Assembly: GCF_026151205.1 (NCBI RefSeq)
Contig: NC_087081.1
Location: 4,583,246-4,647,245, forward strand
Direction of reading: 5' to 3'
DNA: 64,000 nucleotides
From: Bolinopsis microptera
Lineage: Eukaryota > Ctenophora > Tentaculata > Lobata > Bolinopsidae
The notes beneath the pieces are model-generated. The model was not told the DNA's origin, ran no database searches, and saw only the letters and a program-made list of their open reading frames with translations. Each line of letters starts with the position of its first letter. Position 1 is the stretch's first letter. Of this stretch, positions 21,783 to 35,521 are shown in pieces. The position numbers and the translations under genes are program-made.

Positions 21783-24700
21783 GGAATATTGCTCTGTCTG
21801 TCAGCTTCGAGAAGTAGATTCTTGAGGAAAACTTGCCGAAGCGGCTTATCTCTGCATAAATCTGAAAGATAATGTTCAGATTATTGAGATGAATCCTGTA
21901 AATCGTGACATTTCATCACCTTTATTCCGGTCGTTCTATGGTCAGCTATTTTGTTATTACACAATAGTAGGTGTTATCTTACCGTATTATCACATGTATT
22001 ATTCGAATAATCAACAAACAAAGTAGTGTAAACAATAGATTCATTAATACGACTGATCCGGGCATCGTATGAATTTTAAGTTGCTAGAATTTAATGTAAA
22101 TCCATTATCATGGACGTATGATATACAATATGATATTACCATCAGCGAATTTATCATCATGTGGGCGCTACATTAATTACAGTATAAAGAGTTTCACGGC
22201 ATATTAGAGAGTTTATACAGTAAAACCATCAAAGTGCTATAATGTTAATACTTTAAACTATTTTATAGAGATGTTCACTTACCGTACGTGGACTTTAAAC
22301 TTCTCCCTCCCTCACAGACTTCATACATCTCCGAAGAGAGAGGAAACGGAGAAAAGTTCTCACCATCTTCCATGTTAAGAACTGCTCGGACCGCATTGGT
22401 TATGTTGTGATTTCCATTTACGGGACTGCGGGACAGATTGTCTATAATTGTCGTGTTAAGGGTCCTCTCTGATTCAACAAAACGTTCCAGAAACTGAAAT
22501 TGTTAGTGGTAAGGAAATTATCATGGTTACATATTACCTATATGTTCAAAAAACCGGAATTAACTAAATATGACAATGTTATTCCAACGACAAATTTATT
22601 CGAAAAAGTTAATCATAATACAATTATCAAAAAAGGCGATGCGATGGGTTGAAAAATAAAAATGTTTACTAACTTGATATGATTTAGAAAATATCACTTC
22701 TTCAAGGAACCTAAACTTGACTTCGTGTCGTGCGTTGGAGGACAGAATATCCGCTAAAAATCTGAAAGATATAATGATAAAAAAGTTGTTTAACTGAGCA
22801 GTAAAAGATAAGATGAATCTGGAATCAATTATCAAAGTATTTTTTCTAAGCATTTACAAGATATACAAGATATAGATTTATAGAAGCCTTTTCAAAATCT
22901 CTTTTGAATTATCTCGAAATTGATATAAAATGCTTACAATTTCTCGTATTTAGGAAAATCTCCAAGGCATTGTAAGACACGCTTCATAATGTCCGGATCG
23001 CTTTCACTTTCATCTTTAGTTAGTTGTTCGGCTATGTTGAAATGGTTTAACTGAAATTTGACACTTTTCAAACTATGGCTTGGTTGAGGGTTACATACTT
23101 ATATCATCCTATTTAAAAAACACATGCACTGGCGTCTTGATCGTCGTTTTATCTTACTGAATCTTCTAGAAAATTATAAAATAATTAAAACAGCTCGGAC
23201 AATCCAACTGTAGACATTTATTATATGATTAAGATGATATAGCAAATAAAAATGAATAATAATAAAATAAAGATAATAACAAGAATTGCGCCAGTTAGCG
23301 GACGCTAGATTTCCATCAACCGTAGTGATTGCTATGCCTTTTAAAATTTAAAATTAAAATTAACGATAGTTTCATGTTGGTCAAAATATTAAATAATGGT
23401 TCTTTATTCACCATTCTTGGGGCGCTACGGAACACAAAATGAAGGGGTTGCCATTGTCAATTAGTCAAATTTAAAAAGTTAAATGACCGGACACCGTAGC
23501 GCCTGCGCCTGTGTGGTGATATGCAGTTAAAAGTCGTGAAATCCGTAGTATGTAATGCAACTCATAATAACCGAGCGTACTAAATCACTCTACAGTCGAT
23601 CTTCGAGATTGTTCTAAAAGGGCCCCCGACAGTTGAAACCAACTTCAATATATGGATTTTCGGACGCTGATTCCGAATCACCCCCCATGACATAGGGTTA
23701 AAATGCTCCCCTGACGAGATATAGGCGAAAAACTGTTTCGATCACGTGATATGACCGTATAAGGAAGTTAGTCTAATTTCTTGTTAGGGTTAGGGTTTCG
23801 GCATATGCTTTTGTTAAGGATTGGGTTAGCGTTAGGGTTGGGATCAGATAAGAGGGTTAGGGTTTCGAATAGTCGTTCAGGACCAGCTAGAGAACGGGTT
23901 GAAAAAGTCACGTGACAGTCGAGTGTAGAGTGATTAATTATCATCCCATAATAACATTTATGGTCCATTTCGTATAACAAATCAAGCACTCACAACAAAA
24001 CGAGAAGTTACTATGTTGTTCTGCATCATGATCAATGATCAAGTAAAGAAAAGCGTGAGCTACTTAACACATCCGGGAAATCGCTTGTTATCTAAATCAA
24101 TTGGCGCCGCGCAATCGAAAGTGTAATTCGATCAATCGTCAAATCGTACAAACGTATACGGAGGGTAACCATGGCGACTACACCATAACTGCTCTGCGCG
24201 CAGAGAATATGCATTAAAATAACGTATGCGGAGGGTTATGCATGTTTTCCTTTGTGACACGATTCATGACTCACGTGACACGAAAAAGCTACCTACCCAC
24301 TATACCCATTCTCGAATCCTTTCACTTCTATACATCTATTGCCTTTTTAAAGAAAAAGACAGTTGATGTAAAAATAAGAATTTTTTCCTTTTCACCCTTT
24401 TGAAAAAAGGCAATAGTGAAAGGTTACGAATGGAGGTTTTTGCAGAAAAACGTGGATTTTGGAGAACGAGATAGGTGGGTTTAAATATGTCGTCAGTCCT
24501 TTCGTTAGTTACCATGCGACGAAAAAGTTGCGCGCGCGCGAGGATTGCTTGCGGAGATGTGATGTATAGATATAGGTAGTGCGCCATCGACAGTGAGCCG
24601 CGCGTGCCGACTGTAGGATGGTTTTTTAGCGCTAATTTCGGCCAGCACAATTTTCTTCAAACAAATAGATATTAAGTATCCTTCCCGACCTCCGATTGCA

Positions 24701-26104
24701 ACAAAAATTGGTAAGCTTACTCATAGACTTACAAGGAAAGTGTCCGAAAAGTTTAAAGTATATCCAACCATCAGACATTATGTTACAGCTAAAAGCAGCG
24801 TATTTTGCCCCATTTTGATCACTATATCAACTCTGATATCCACCAAATTTTTCGGACAGTTGTAAAAGCCCTATTGGAAGGTCGTCGCCAATTTTCAGAA
24901 TGATCTCATTCAAGGAACTGAAGATAAATCCAAATAATACGACAAAAATCAACGAATTTGGTCAAATTTGGTCAAATTACGCGACTTTTACAGCTAATTT
25001 TGCTCCAAAAGCCGCGCACCATCAAATATGGCACCTAGGCGAAACTCACTGATCTTTCCAAAAATGTATGACAAATTTGGTATTGTGAAAATTCTCACAG
25101 TCTCTAGAAAACAATGGTACAAAAATTTTTAAAATCCGAGCAAGTTTATTTTTATGGTGCACCCCCTAATAGATAGCCTGTGATCTAAGAATGCGCGGCG
25201 CGACTGTGTTTTAATGTATATGATGCATGTAATGTATAATATTACTATTAGGTTATACGCCCAATTTGTACGTGGCACGCGTAGTGTATTGATGTGTACA
25301 CGAGTATAGTTTACCTTAGCTGATAATTTCTTGAATTACAGATACAAGTTAAGTTCTACGGCAATTGAACTGAATTTCAAGTGTTTCCCGTATTTGATGC
25401 ATAATTTATCAATATTATTATCATGAAGATTGAAGTGAGCTGATTGGAGCTTATACTTAAATTTATAGTAAATGTGAAATGGAAATCTAGCGTCCGCCAA
25501 AACGAAACAACGGGCGCAATTCTTGTTTAAAATGAAAATATTGAAAGTCTCACCAGTTTCTGACGGTCGAATGGTTGTCGATAGAGCAGATGTTCATTCA
25601 GTGTGTCAGGGTCCACATCCTCTGCGGATGTTATCGGGGGTTAATGGGATTATACTTATCGGGATTTGAAGGTGTGGGGGGGCTGTTATCGGAGGTTATC
25701 GAGGGTTCAAGTAAGGAAGTGGGTCACATCGCAAGATCTCAATACAATATCTTAAAATTGTAAGAGTATTATACCCAACAATGACCGGCGAACTGATAGC
25801 TACTTCAGAAGCAATGAAACTACGATCTTCTAAATAAAATCAGTCATAGTACTTTCAGCTGGAGCCATCATAAGTGACATAAATCTAAAAGATAGTATGG
25901 TTAGTTTCTAAATATAAACTCAAACTCTTAAAATTGTATCTAAAGTGTTATACATCATTTTTAAGTTAAGTCTTAAAAGTTTACCATCTTCAAAATCGTC
26001 TTTAAGGCGATCCATGGTATCAGTTTCCAAAACCTCATTGCTGAGAAGTTGTTTTTCTATCGTTGGGTGATAGCCTTTCAGCACAGGATGTGCCATCCTG
26101 TTGC
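21370..26104 (-). CDS. Unrecognised seven-exon gene, about 285-residue probably helical protein
   Basis: Exons in transcript order: 25985-26104 (ATG at 26096), 25554-25621, 22938-23050, 22674-22761, 22283-22493, 21779-21861 and 21370-21552 (TAG). Every junction keeps phase and all introns are GT-AG, with acceptors such as ATCTTTCAG. The protein starts MAHPVLKGYHPTIEK, has an acidic stretch (DDFEDEDVDPD), then leucine-rich helical segments (VLQCLGDFPKYEKLF, KFRFLEEVIFSKSY, LRQVFLKNLLLEADRQ) and ends VKTAAFGSEH. I see no signal peptide, membrane segment or known catalytic motif. A HEAT/armadillo-like or other all-helical fold is a guess. Intron 2 is almost entirely a transposable element. The last exon is duplicated downstream. 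A non-coding first exon probably lies beyond 26104, since the ATG exon begins at an acceptor (TTTCTAG). Confidence 0.75.
23278..25527. mobile_element. Inverted-repeat transposable element inside intron 2 of the unknown gene
   Basis: The ends are inverted copies: AACAAGAATTGCGCC followed by GCGGACGCTAGATTTCC at 23278-23314, and the reverse complement at 25481-25527 with about 10 bp inserted. The element is about 2.25 kb and leaves only about 26 bp to the 5' splice site at 25553. No transposase frame is seen. Internal sequence from about 23610 to 23990 is related to 39154-39600. No clear target duplication could be read. Confidence 0.7.
23783..23870. repeat. Degenerate TTAGGG-like stretch
   Basis: Several GTTAGGGTT and GGTTAGGGTTTCG words in about 90 bp, inside the transposable element. 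The related sequence at 39360-39515 also has them. They belong to the element rather than to a telomere. Confidence 0.6.
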
Positions 26105-29100
26105 CTAGAAAGATACAAATAAATTGATATGCTTAAAATAGAATAATACACCAATTGTCTTATCATTAAGTTTATGTAATTTATCAACAAGTTAATATGT
26201 TAATAATAATTCTAACAATTAGCTGATGGTAAATGTTAAATGATAACACTTTCCCATTCAGTATGAACGAACAAACACCAAACAGTTACAAAAGAGATAA
26301 TTTCACTGCCTTCATCAAGTATTTACTTATATTATTGATCAAGTATTCACTTATATTATATGTATACATATATTATATTACATATGTGATATGTATTATA
26401 TATTATATGCGGTGCAGCGATCAGAACGAAAGCAATAAACGAATCCAGTGTAACAATGTTGCAAGTGACTAACAAAGTTGCCGTTCAAAATCAAGCAATT
26501 TAGTAAGCTATGAATCAATCGCTGTAACTCATGTTAACTTCAATACACTGGGGATTAGGGTACAGCATCGATCAACTAGCATAGATCAACTAGCTAGTAA
26601 GTTATACTTATATACAGACGACGAGGGTACAAACACTCGATTTCACAAATCTTAAAGCGTCAACATTAACTAAATTAAACGAGATGCTTACAATATAGTA
26701 CAACGAGTCGGGGAAATGTGTTGCACACTTGAAGGTGTAGTTAAACGTGTTTCACAGTGTGTTGCACACTTGAAGGTGTAGTTAAACGTGTTTCACAGTG
26801 TGTTGCACGCTTAAAGGTGTTGCATCGTTGAAGGATGAAAGTGTAGTTAAACGGCAACACATGGCAACACATGGCAACACAGCTATACATACGGCAACAC
26901 AGCTGTATATGTTCGTTTGGAAAGTTGAACTTGAAGACCCCAAGAGGGCCGATTAGCAGATATCAAATTTCAAGGTTTAACGTTATAACTTTATATATAC
27001 ACAGTACACACTCTCTTCGAGTGAGCTGTCAATGACAAAACTACGCACACGCGCCAACGCAGCAATTAAGAAGGAGAAAGAGGAGATTTAAGAGTTAAGA
27101 GTTAAGAGTTAAGGCGTTATAGTTAGTAATGAATATTGGTTGTTTGGTGTTAAGTTACGGCCTGTCAAGCTCAGTAAGTTTAGGAATGTCAATTTTACAC
27201 ACAATATACTCTTTATTACCCGAAAAAGTGGCTTTATTTTGGCTTAGAGAAGGCTTCTGGATGTGAACTAAAGTAAGTTAACTAAACCTTACTAGTCTTA
27301 GTACAAGTGATACTCAGTTATAAGTCTAATCCAAGTGAAAATACGTGGAACCGAAAAGGCCCCGAATACAACAAGGAAGCGGTCTATAAGGACCTAATCA
27401 CGTGACACGATAGTAAACCCAATAAAGCCCCTCAGGGGTGGTGAACCTAATTAAGAGGTAAGGAAAACCTAATCCCGAAACTAAACAATCTCCACAAGAT
27501 TCCCAAGTAAACATTGCTTGACACGTATTTAGTAAGATAAGAAGATAAACACATAACAATCAGCTGAGATACCGCTGTAAATATCCTAGTTACACGCGAA
27601 GTTACACGTCAATATACGAGGGTACAACATCTCATCCCCTCCAAAAACAAAAATTATAAAGGAAGCTACAATAATAAAGCTAAAAGTCAAGGCTGACAGT
27701 ACACCTCAAGTCCAATTCTCACTATACTCGTAAATAAAGGCAAAAGCAAGTTCACAATAATTAAATAAAGAGTAAGATAGAATAACTCTATACCACGTAC
27801 CATACTTTAATAGGGATCAAGAAAACTAAACGCTTATTTTTTCTGGGACGCTCAAAGATAAAAGATCGATTGGAGTTGAAGTTTCATGAAATATTGTTAT
27901 GAGTAGATGCACAGTGCAATTATTTGAGTGCAATTCTACGAGTGAAATTTAAAAAACATGCTATGATGCTAAATTTAAAGTTGAGTAAAATACCTGCACT
28001 TTCTAAGAGAGGACCTTTTTGGTTTTGGATTATTCAATTTTTATTATGTAAGTATATAGAGATAAAATATCAATTACCTCTGTAGCAGCTAATGGTAGTC
28101 GGGTGCTGCACCCCACATTATATTTTACATGTTTTATACCATCATAACTGTAAACCAATACAAATTGAATACACTGGGGTATAACTACAACAACTACTGC
28201 AAACTGCTTCTCAATACACATACCAGGCTAGTTGTGGAGATGGTCAGGAGTTCAGGAAAAGTAATTGGTAATGGTAACAATCAATTGAAATAGATTTAAT
28301 TCATTAGCTTATATGTGCTCCAAATACGTACTGCGAGCTAATTGACTGGTTGTTTTCCGCATCGAATACAGCCACAACTACAAGAAAAACAAATACAATG
28401 GGGGAGATAAAAAACCATACAAATAATCTTTACCTGGCCTTTCACGCTTACTTATCGTCAAATCAATAGACACTGTCTTACTTATTTTATTCTTCTAGAC
28501 TGGAACAATTAGATAATAAGAGTATCTGAGCATGCTTAGTTCGACTTGAACACGTTCACTCGATATAGCAAACTGTTATTTAGGATCACAACTGTAAAGT
28601 AGTACAACTGTATAGTAGTACTTGTATACCACACTGAGATGTAACTGCATAAGCACAAAATAAGAGCTCTACGAATTACACAAAGTCTGTCAAATTAACG
28701 AGTAGTGTACCATGTAACACTGCTACTTCTAGACACTGTGACAGTATGACACGCGGCCTTTATTTCCTGTTGCAGCTGCAAATAAACACAACTATTAATT
28801 AGCTAGTACCTATCATAGGCATGTTGTGACTTTGTGATTCATCTATACAAATAACAGCTGATGCATATGTTTTTGAGGGAACGTTCAAAATGTAACTGAG
28901 GGATATTTGCAGCCAAGGATCAGATTTTGAAACACAGGCGCCGACAGAACATTACATTAAAACATCTGAGATGTTCTAAAGTTTTCGATCAAATGGTTTT
29001 TAAATGAACAGGTCAAAGTCTAACAACGCTATCTGCGGGACCTAATATACGGTTCGCATCAATACTTGGAGTCATTTCAGAGCTAAATCTGTTATAATCG

Positions 29101-29257
29101 CTTAAAAAAAGATTATAAGCGGTGTTTTTTAGCGCTTTTTCAACACTACTATAAAGCTATAATATAGCAAATTACTTGGTTCACTTGAGATGATTAAAAT
29201 TATGAACTCAAGAACCAAATCCTATAAGTAGTCGGATCCCAACCGTTCTAAAAGGCT
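26105..29257. other. Upstream region of the unknown gene; no further gene seen
   Basis: AT-rich. Contains an AT-repeat near 26340-26410, two and a half copies of a 41-bp repeat (GTGTGTTGCACACTTGAAGG and variants) at 26719-26830, GGCAACACA repeats at 26852-26902 and an AAGAGTT triplet repeat near 27088-27112. A promoter and 5' UTR exon for the minus-strand gene should lie here but cannot be placed. Confidence 0.4.
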
Positions 29258-32200
29258 ATCTCGTTAGCTTTTCGTGTTAAAAGCGATTTCTCAACGGTTA
29301 TCACCTCTCTAGATGATTCTTAAAACATTTGGACACTATTGCATTTTTGAAAAAAATGCAATAGTGGCGTTTTCGGCCACACCCTTTTTCAGGGTTTTGC
29401 GGTCAGTCGAATTTTTTTATTTCAGCCCAGGAAGGTCTTAAAGACTATTCCGATACACCAAAATGTGCCTAATAGCCACATTTATATACAACTTATGAAG
29501 CAACATATACCTTAAAATGCTTTGTTTCGGAAATATGGCCGAAAAACGGTTTTTGGCTTGACGCAGTTCATAATTTCCGTGATTTTTGGCATTTCCGCCT
29601 AGGAAGGTCGTAGAGACTATTCTGATACACCAAAATGTACATAATGGCCACATTGATATACAACTTATGAAGCAACATATACCCTAAAAGGCTTATTTTC
29701 GGAAATGTGGCTGAAAAACGGATTTTTGCCGAGCGAAAAAATGACAATATTCACAAATGGGCTATTGGACTGTTAACTAGAAAGGTCTTAAAGACTCATG
29801 AGCAACATTTTTCACAAGATGTAAGATGACTCACTTTGTGTCCAGAAACTCCTACAAAAATTGGAGAATGATCTACTTTATTGATTGTTACAAATTGTTC
29901 GCAATTGCCGACTCATGCACCTCATATAGTTATACTGAAAAACGCTCACTTTAGGAGTCATCAGTAAATAAGTTTAACTACTGCATGATTTGTGAAAACT
30001 CCAACAATTAATTTTCATTGGCACCATGATTTAAATAGAATGTGTGCCAAACCAAAAATTCAACTTCAAACTTTTTATTTATTCGTGCCATGAAACCATG
30101 ATATATGTACCAAGAATACCGGGCCTAAAATAAATCGGCACTGGATTCGGGCCAGACTGTTGCTTGACCGCTGACCAGTACCCCACTTTATAATTATGAT
30201 TGATTTCGCTGCCTCGACCAATATTGGTCTGTAATCCCTGGATTGAGATCTGTTGGCTGCAGTTAAATTTAGCTAATTTCCTATAATACCGCAATGGTTT
30301 GGTTCCCACTTCAGAATGACCACATATTCTTTTTTTCAGTCGCATAGATTTTCCCATCGTATGATAATGATATTGCGTGTCATTCCCTCGTTTTTTAATC
30401 AAGTGGTGACTGGCTAGTTCTTCTATTATTATAGCTGTGAGCTGCCTCAAGATCTTATCTGGGGCATGGGCTATATATATATATATATCCTCGAACAAGT
30501 AGGTACAGTATGCCATCTGCAAAGCAACAACTCTAAAATATAAAACACGGCGGAGGTATAAGACCCAACGTATGGGTACTGACTTTTGGCCCACCCTGTA
30601 TAATAGAAGGTCTCGAGATGCTGATTTAGCTATGAGGTTTCACATGTGAAATTTTTCCAGCTTTGGGTAAAGTGGACTTTAGAGCGGGGAGGGGATCAAA
30701 ATCTCAACGATCTCTTACTGACGGGACACTACAGGACAAGGGACGGATCTCGGGCCTAATAGCTGGTTTTTAATGAGAGGCTGGAGTCTGGACCTAAATG
30801 GTCAACGTGAGGATAGCTTGAGGATTTAGGATGCTATGCCTGCCTTTCATGGGGTTTTGTAACCCCGAAAGCTGGTATATCTCATCTCACTTAACCTTGG
30901 TTACATCCCGTGCATGTTTAATTCCTGTTTAATTTAATTCCTGTTTAATTCCCGTGCTGTTTCGAATATATAATTAGATTTAAAGGTCCAATATCAAGCA
31001 AAAAAGTCTGATCTCCGGTACTGATGTTACACTTACATGATTTCCGACGCGAGGATCTCCGAAGTCCGATCTTAAAGTTGGATCTCAGAGCCAAAAAGAG
31101 GAACCTAAGCAGTAAGCCTTGGTTCCTCTTTTTGAGAGTCGAACAGGAAATTCGGTGTTATCAACTCAAACTCGGATTCGTAGCACAATTGAAAACCCAA
31201 AGAATAAAAATCTTAATGAATTTCCCGACATCCTAAAATTAATATCAGGTCGTATTCGGTTCAGTGGCCCAAACTCCAGTAGGTTACAAGACTTAAGTTC
31301 AAGTCGAGGAACACTTTGATTCAGCATGATCCTTGACTAGTTGGATTTTTCCCATACCATGCAGTTGTTATCTACTAATCACTCCTAAACTGAGTCGAAT
31401 CTCGAACTCTGCCATTCGGCCAAGAAATCTTAATCTGAAGTTCTAGAATTACAGTTCTGATGTATTAGTGCCCTAGATAAGATGTCGAGGCAGCTGTAAC
31501 AACAAAAGAGACAGCCAGTAACCAATTGATAAAAAAACGAGGGAATGACACACATTATCATACGATGGGAAAATATATGCGAACCAAACCACTGCACTGC
31601 AGTATTACTATTATGGTAAATGAGCTAAATTAAACTGCAGCCAACAGATCTCAATCCAGGGATTACAGACCAATATTGGTCGAGGCAGTGAAGTCAATTA
31701 TAATTATAAAGTGGGGTACTGGTCAGTGGTCAAGCAACAGTCTGGCCCGGATCCAGTGCCAAATTATTTTAGGTCCGGTATTCTTAGTATATATCATGGT
31801 TTCATGGAATCAGGAAATAAATCAAAAGTTGAATTCTGGTCATTACATTTTGGCTAAATTGGTGCCGATGAAAATTAATTGTTGGAGTTTTCACAAATCA
31901 TGCAGTAGTTAAACTTATTTACTGATGACTCCTAAAGTGAGCGTTTTTCAGTATAAATATATGAGGTGCATGAGTCGGCAATTGCGAACAATTTGCTGTT
32001 AGCAGCCGACGCTTTGACCTTAAGAAACCATAATTTTGAAAAATTGCCCTTTCGTAAGACACAAATATGCTGCTGGCTTGGCCCATTAAGAGAGATGCTC
32101 AATAAAGTAGATCATTCTCCAATTTTTGTAGGAGTTTCTGGACACAAAGTGAGTCATCTTACATCTTGTGACAAATGTTGCTCATGAGTCTTTAAGACCT

Positions 32201-32725
32201 TTCTAGTTAACAGTCCAATAGCCCATTTGTGAATATTGTCATTTTTTCGCTCGGCAAAAATCCGTTTTTCAGCCACATTTCCGAAAATAAGCCTTTTAGG
32301 GTATATGTTGCTTCATAAGTTGTACATCAATGTGGCCATTATGTACATTTTGGTGTATCAGAATAGTCTCTACGACCTTCCTAGGCGGAAATGCCAAAAA
32401 TCACGGAAATTATGAACTGCGTCAAGCCAAAAACCGTTTTTCGGCCATATTTCCGAAACGAAGCATTTTAAGGTATATGTTGCTTCATAAGTTGTATATA
32501 AATGTGGCTATTAGGCACATTTTGGTGTATCGGAATATTCTTTAAGACCTTCCTGGGCTGAAATAAAAAAATTCGACTGACCGCAAAACCCTGAAAAAGG
32601 GTGTGGCCTAAAACGCCACTATTGCATTTTTTTCAAAAATGCAAAAGTGTCCAAATGTTTTAAGAATCATCTAGAGAGGTGATAACCGTTGAGAAATCGC
32701 TTTTAACACGAAAAGCTAACGAGAT
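29258..32725. mobile_element. 3.5-kb long-inverted-repeat (foldback) element
   Basis: The arms are about 29258-30420 and 31515-32725, highly similar when inverted, with a loop of about 1.1 kb. The termini read ATCTCGTTAGCTTTTCGTG and its complement. Inside each arm an approximately 180-bp subunit is repeated (the AAGTTGTATATAAATGTGG and CCTTCCTAGGCGGAAATG parts). Open frames in the arms, including a 171-codon one at 30079-30594, show no known domain and are not accepted as genes. The loop holds a smaller hairpin at 31095-31135 (AAAAAGAGGAACC and its complement). No transposase is visible. Confidence 0.8.
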
Positions 32726-33339
32726 TCCGTTTCGTCTCTGACTAAAGTATTCGCGTCTTGAACCAAAGTCCAATATACATGACACTGCAACATGCAGAGT
32801 GTCCGCCTAAGTGGTCAGGTTAAAAGACATTTTTAGGGTCTGACAATACATGAAACTCTGTCTTATATTGAGGTAAATCGGGTCACAAAAATTGCTGATC
32901 AGAACTTAAAATTCAGAAAACACAGCTGTAACCATATCTCACAGTTCACCACAAGGATCCCATTCAAACGATAACTGAATAAGATCATTATATGGAGGTA
33001 GTTTACAATAATATTTAGATGTATGGCTGCACGGGGGTAATAACGTAATGAGATAAAGATCTAGAGCGGTTATCTCATTATACCTTTCTAACCATTATTT
33101 ACAGTTCTAACCATTATTTGCAGTTCTCAGAAAGGTAAAATGGTTTGAACTTGGTATTACAAAATTGTTAATTGTTTTCACATTTCCATTCGCAGGAGTA
33201 GACAATATGGCGAGAAGGTTTTAAATTAAAACCGTGTTGCCATTTTCAAGATCTTCGAATAATTTTATACTTTAATAGCATACTAACCGTAAGGGTGAAT
33301 GAATGATAAAAACTTACTTGTACTTGGAAAGGTCTCCTC
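32726..33339. other. Intergenic, nothing recognised
   Basis: AT-rich sequence without a supported gene or repeat. Confidence 0.35.
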
Positions 33340-33748
33340 CTAGTCGTTGGAGTGGCCTGCACCACATAGTAACTCCTTTCTCCGGTGTATTAGACCTCTC
33401 CAGTGAACCCTGTCTGTAGCTTGTTGTTCTGCATCTTCTATCGTGATGTTATCGACACCTGTGAAGATTGCTGCATCCTCCCGGACACATGACAACCAGT
33501 TTTTCCTAGGTCTACCTCTTGACCTTTTACCATGCTTTGGGATCCAGTACAGAAGATAGTTGGGTATTCTTTCTTCTAGCATCCTCACCACATGGCCAAA
33601 CCATCGGAGTCTAGCTGCTCGTACGAAAGTATCAACAGGGGCGATGTTAGCCCGCTTAAGTACATCAGCATTAGATACATGATAAAACCATTTGATTTTC
33701 AGGATTCTCCTCAGACATCTATGATGGAACACCTCAAATCTGATGGTA
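33340..33748 (-). pseudogene. LINE 3' terminal fragment (endonuclease-reverse transcriptase C-terminus)
   Basis: A 130-codon frame that is the conserved C-terminus of a widespread LINE type. It has FHHRCLRRILKIKWFYHVSN, RLRWFGHVVRM, KRSRGRPRKNW and WRGLIHRRKELLCGAGHSND. Only the last part of the element is present; the rest is missing at the 33748 side. It is the same family as the decayed copy at 41162-41830. Confidence 0.85.
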
Positions 33749-35425
33749 AAAACAAAACTTACAATTCTTTAGATGTTCCATAATTCAGCTGTATCTTTAC
33801 CCAAAAATATTGGTTATAAATTCACAAAGCAGATAATTTAACCTGCCCACTAATATACACGCCTTGATGAAACAAACATTTAAACGCTTTATAGACTTTT
33901 TCCTGGCTGCTAAGGTTTTAACAGTCGGGGCGGTGACCAAATTCTATCCGAATAACAATTCCTCAACAGCAACACATACGAAACGAGTAAAATGAAACAG
34001 CGATATACACGGCTATATACAGCTATATACACGGCTATATACAGCTATACGTGTCTGTAACACGGCTGTAAGTGTAACACCACTCATGTACTGAAATATT
34101 ACAATGAGGTGCAGATGGTAGCAAGTTACTAGCGCAGCCCATATTCTCATATTTAAACCTTCGTCAGCTTTTACTCATTAAGTACTTAAGTAGGTAAAGC
34201 AACTTATAATAACGGAACCCGAAGATAAATGACTTCAGATATTTAAATTTCACATTACCTTATCGGATTTTATTTCATATTTGGTCGAACATTATGTGGC
34301 AATATAACGCGGACCTCGTTTTGTTTGGCAAATTGTTTCCTCCCTCATTTACCGTATTGTATATTGCGAAATTAAAATAGTACATAAACTTAAAACTCAA
34401 ATTGAACTGTGCATGAGCTAAAATTTCTACACGACAAAGCAAAGCTCTTTTAGTATAAAAGGTCATATCAAGTGAATGCAATATGTGCATTGTGCCGCAT
34501 ACAGGTCAGTGTATGGTGCACAATGCACTGATGCACAGTGTATGTGTTTAACCCTACAGAACTGCTTATAGTTATACATTATACAAACGATATGCAAATT
34601 ATTCTCTAAGATCAAACCTCGCTATAGATAAATAAATAACGTGGTTTTATTCGGTCTCAATTCTTACCTCCCTCGACGCGCAATATAATATTAATAGAAA
34701 TTAGATTCTACTGTTTATCAATTTTACTGTTTATAAATTGTATTATCGACTATCGTGATGAGCTAAAATTTATGAAGATTCGACCAGAAAATCCCACAGT
34801 ATCGGAACGAATTTAAAACATTGCTAGGTAAACATTCATGGTTCATCTGGCCTGTTTGATTCAAGAAATTGCCGATAACAACACCAGAAATGGACTCCCG
34901 TTATACCGTGTCAACAAAGCAACTGTAAAGTAAACACAAAGCAATGTACAAATATGATCAAGACAAAACATACAGTATAAATTCATGAGGACTCCACCGA
35001 GTAGTAACTGGTGATATACGGGTACAGTACAGATCAATCACAATGTGTGTAGGAAAGTAAGCGGTGAGAGAATACTGCATTCCCTTTCCAAAAAAACCGG
35101 ATAGAATGTTGATTTGATTATTGGTGACAAATATATTTTAACAAAATTAAAGCGATATCGAAACAAAGTTGAAACATAATAGATACGTCAAATAGAGTTG
35201 AAACAAAATCGGCAATATACATTAAATTTAAGATCACTAATCACTATGTAAAGCCAAAATGTTATGTCAGATTACCTTTAATCTACTATAAATTAAAATG
35301 CTACGCCATCGCAGAATTAAATAGAAGGGTAATCTGGAAATCATAGATCGACGAGTATTACTATACCAATATTGCCCTGGTGACATTCGGCACGATTGTG
35401 GGATCAAATCATAGTTGGTTATATT
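33749..35425. other. Intergenic, no gene recognised
   Basis: AT-rich. A short imperfect repeat of GGCTATATACAGCTATA lies at 34010-34065. Nothing else can be supported. Confidence 0.35.
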
Positions 35426-35521
35426 TTACCTGGGGACCTCAGGCTATCAGTATCATGTTCATAAAATTAAACATAAAGAATAGAGATTAGGCGGAATGAC
35501 AGGCTGAGCGCGGCCCAGTAA
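35426..35521 (+). mobile_element. 96-bp hAT-like MITE, copy 1
   Basis: Begins TTACCTGGGGACCTCAGG and ends GAGCGCGGCCCAGTAA, so short imperfect terminal inverted repeats (TTAC-TGGG). It is flanked by 8-bp direct repeats GTTATATT and GTTATATA (7 of 8 match). Other copies are at 38635-38732 and 50801-50896. Confidence 0.75.

Noticed and set aside
23783-23870. Telomere or interstitial telomeric repeat
   Set aside because: The TTAGGG words are few and degenerate, and they recur in a related transposable-element copy at 39360-39515.
25855-25885. Possible extra exon (acceptor CTTTTAG, then ATTTATGTCACTT) in the unknown gene
   Set aside because: Its phase introduces a stop after five codons, whereas direct joining of 25985 to 25621 is in frame.
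30079-30594. 171-codon open frame in the foldback element
   Set aside because: No domain or splice support. The inverted arm carries the same sequence with breaks, so it looks non-coding.
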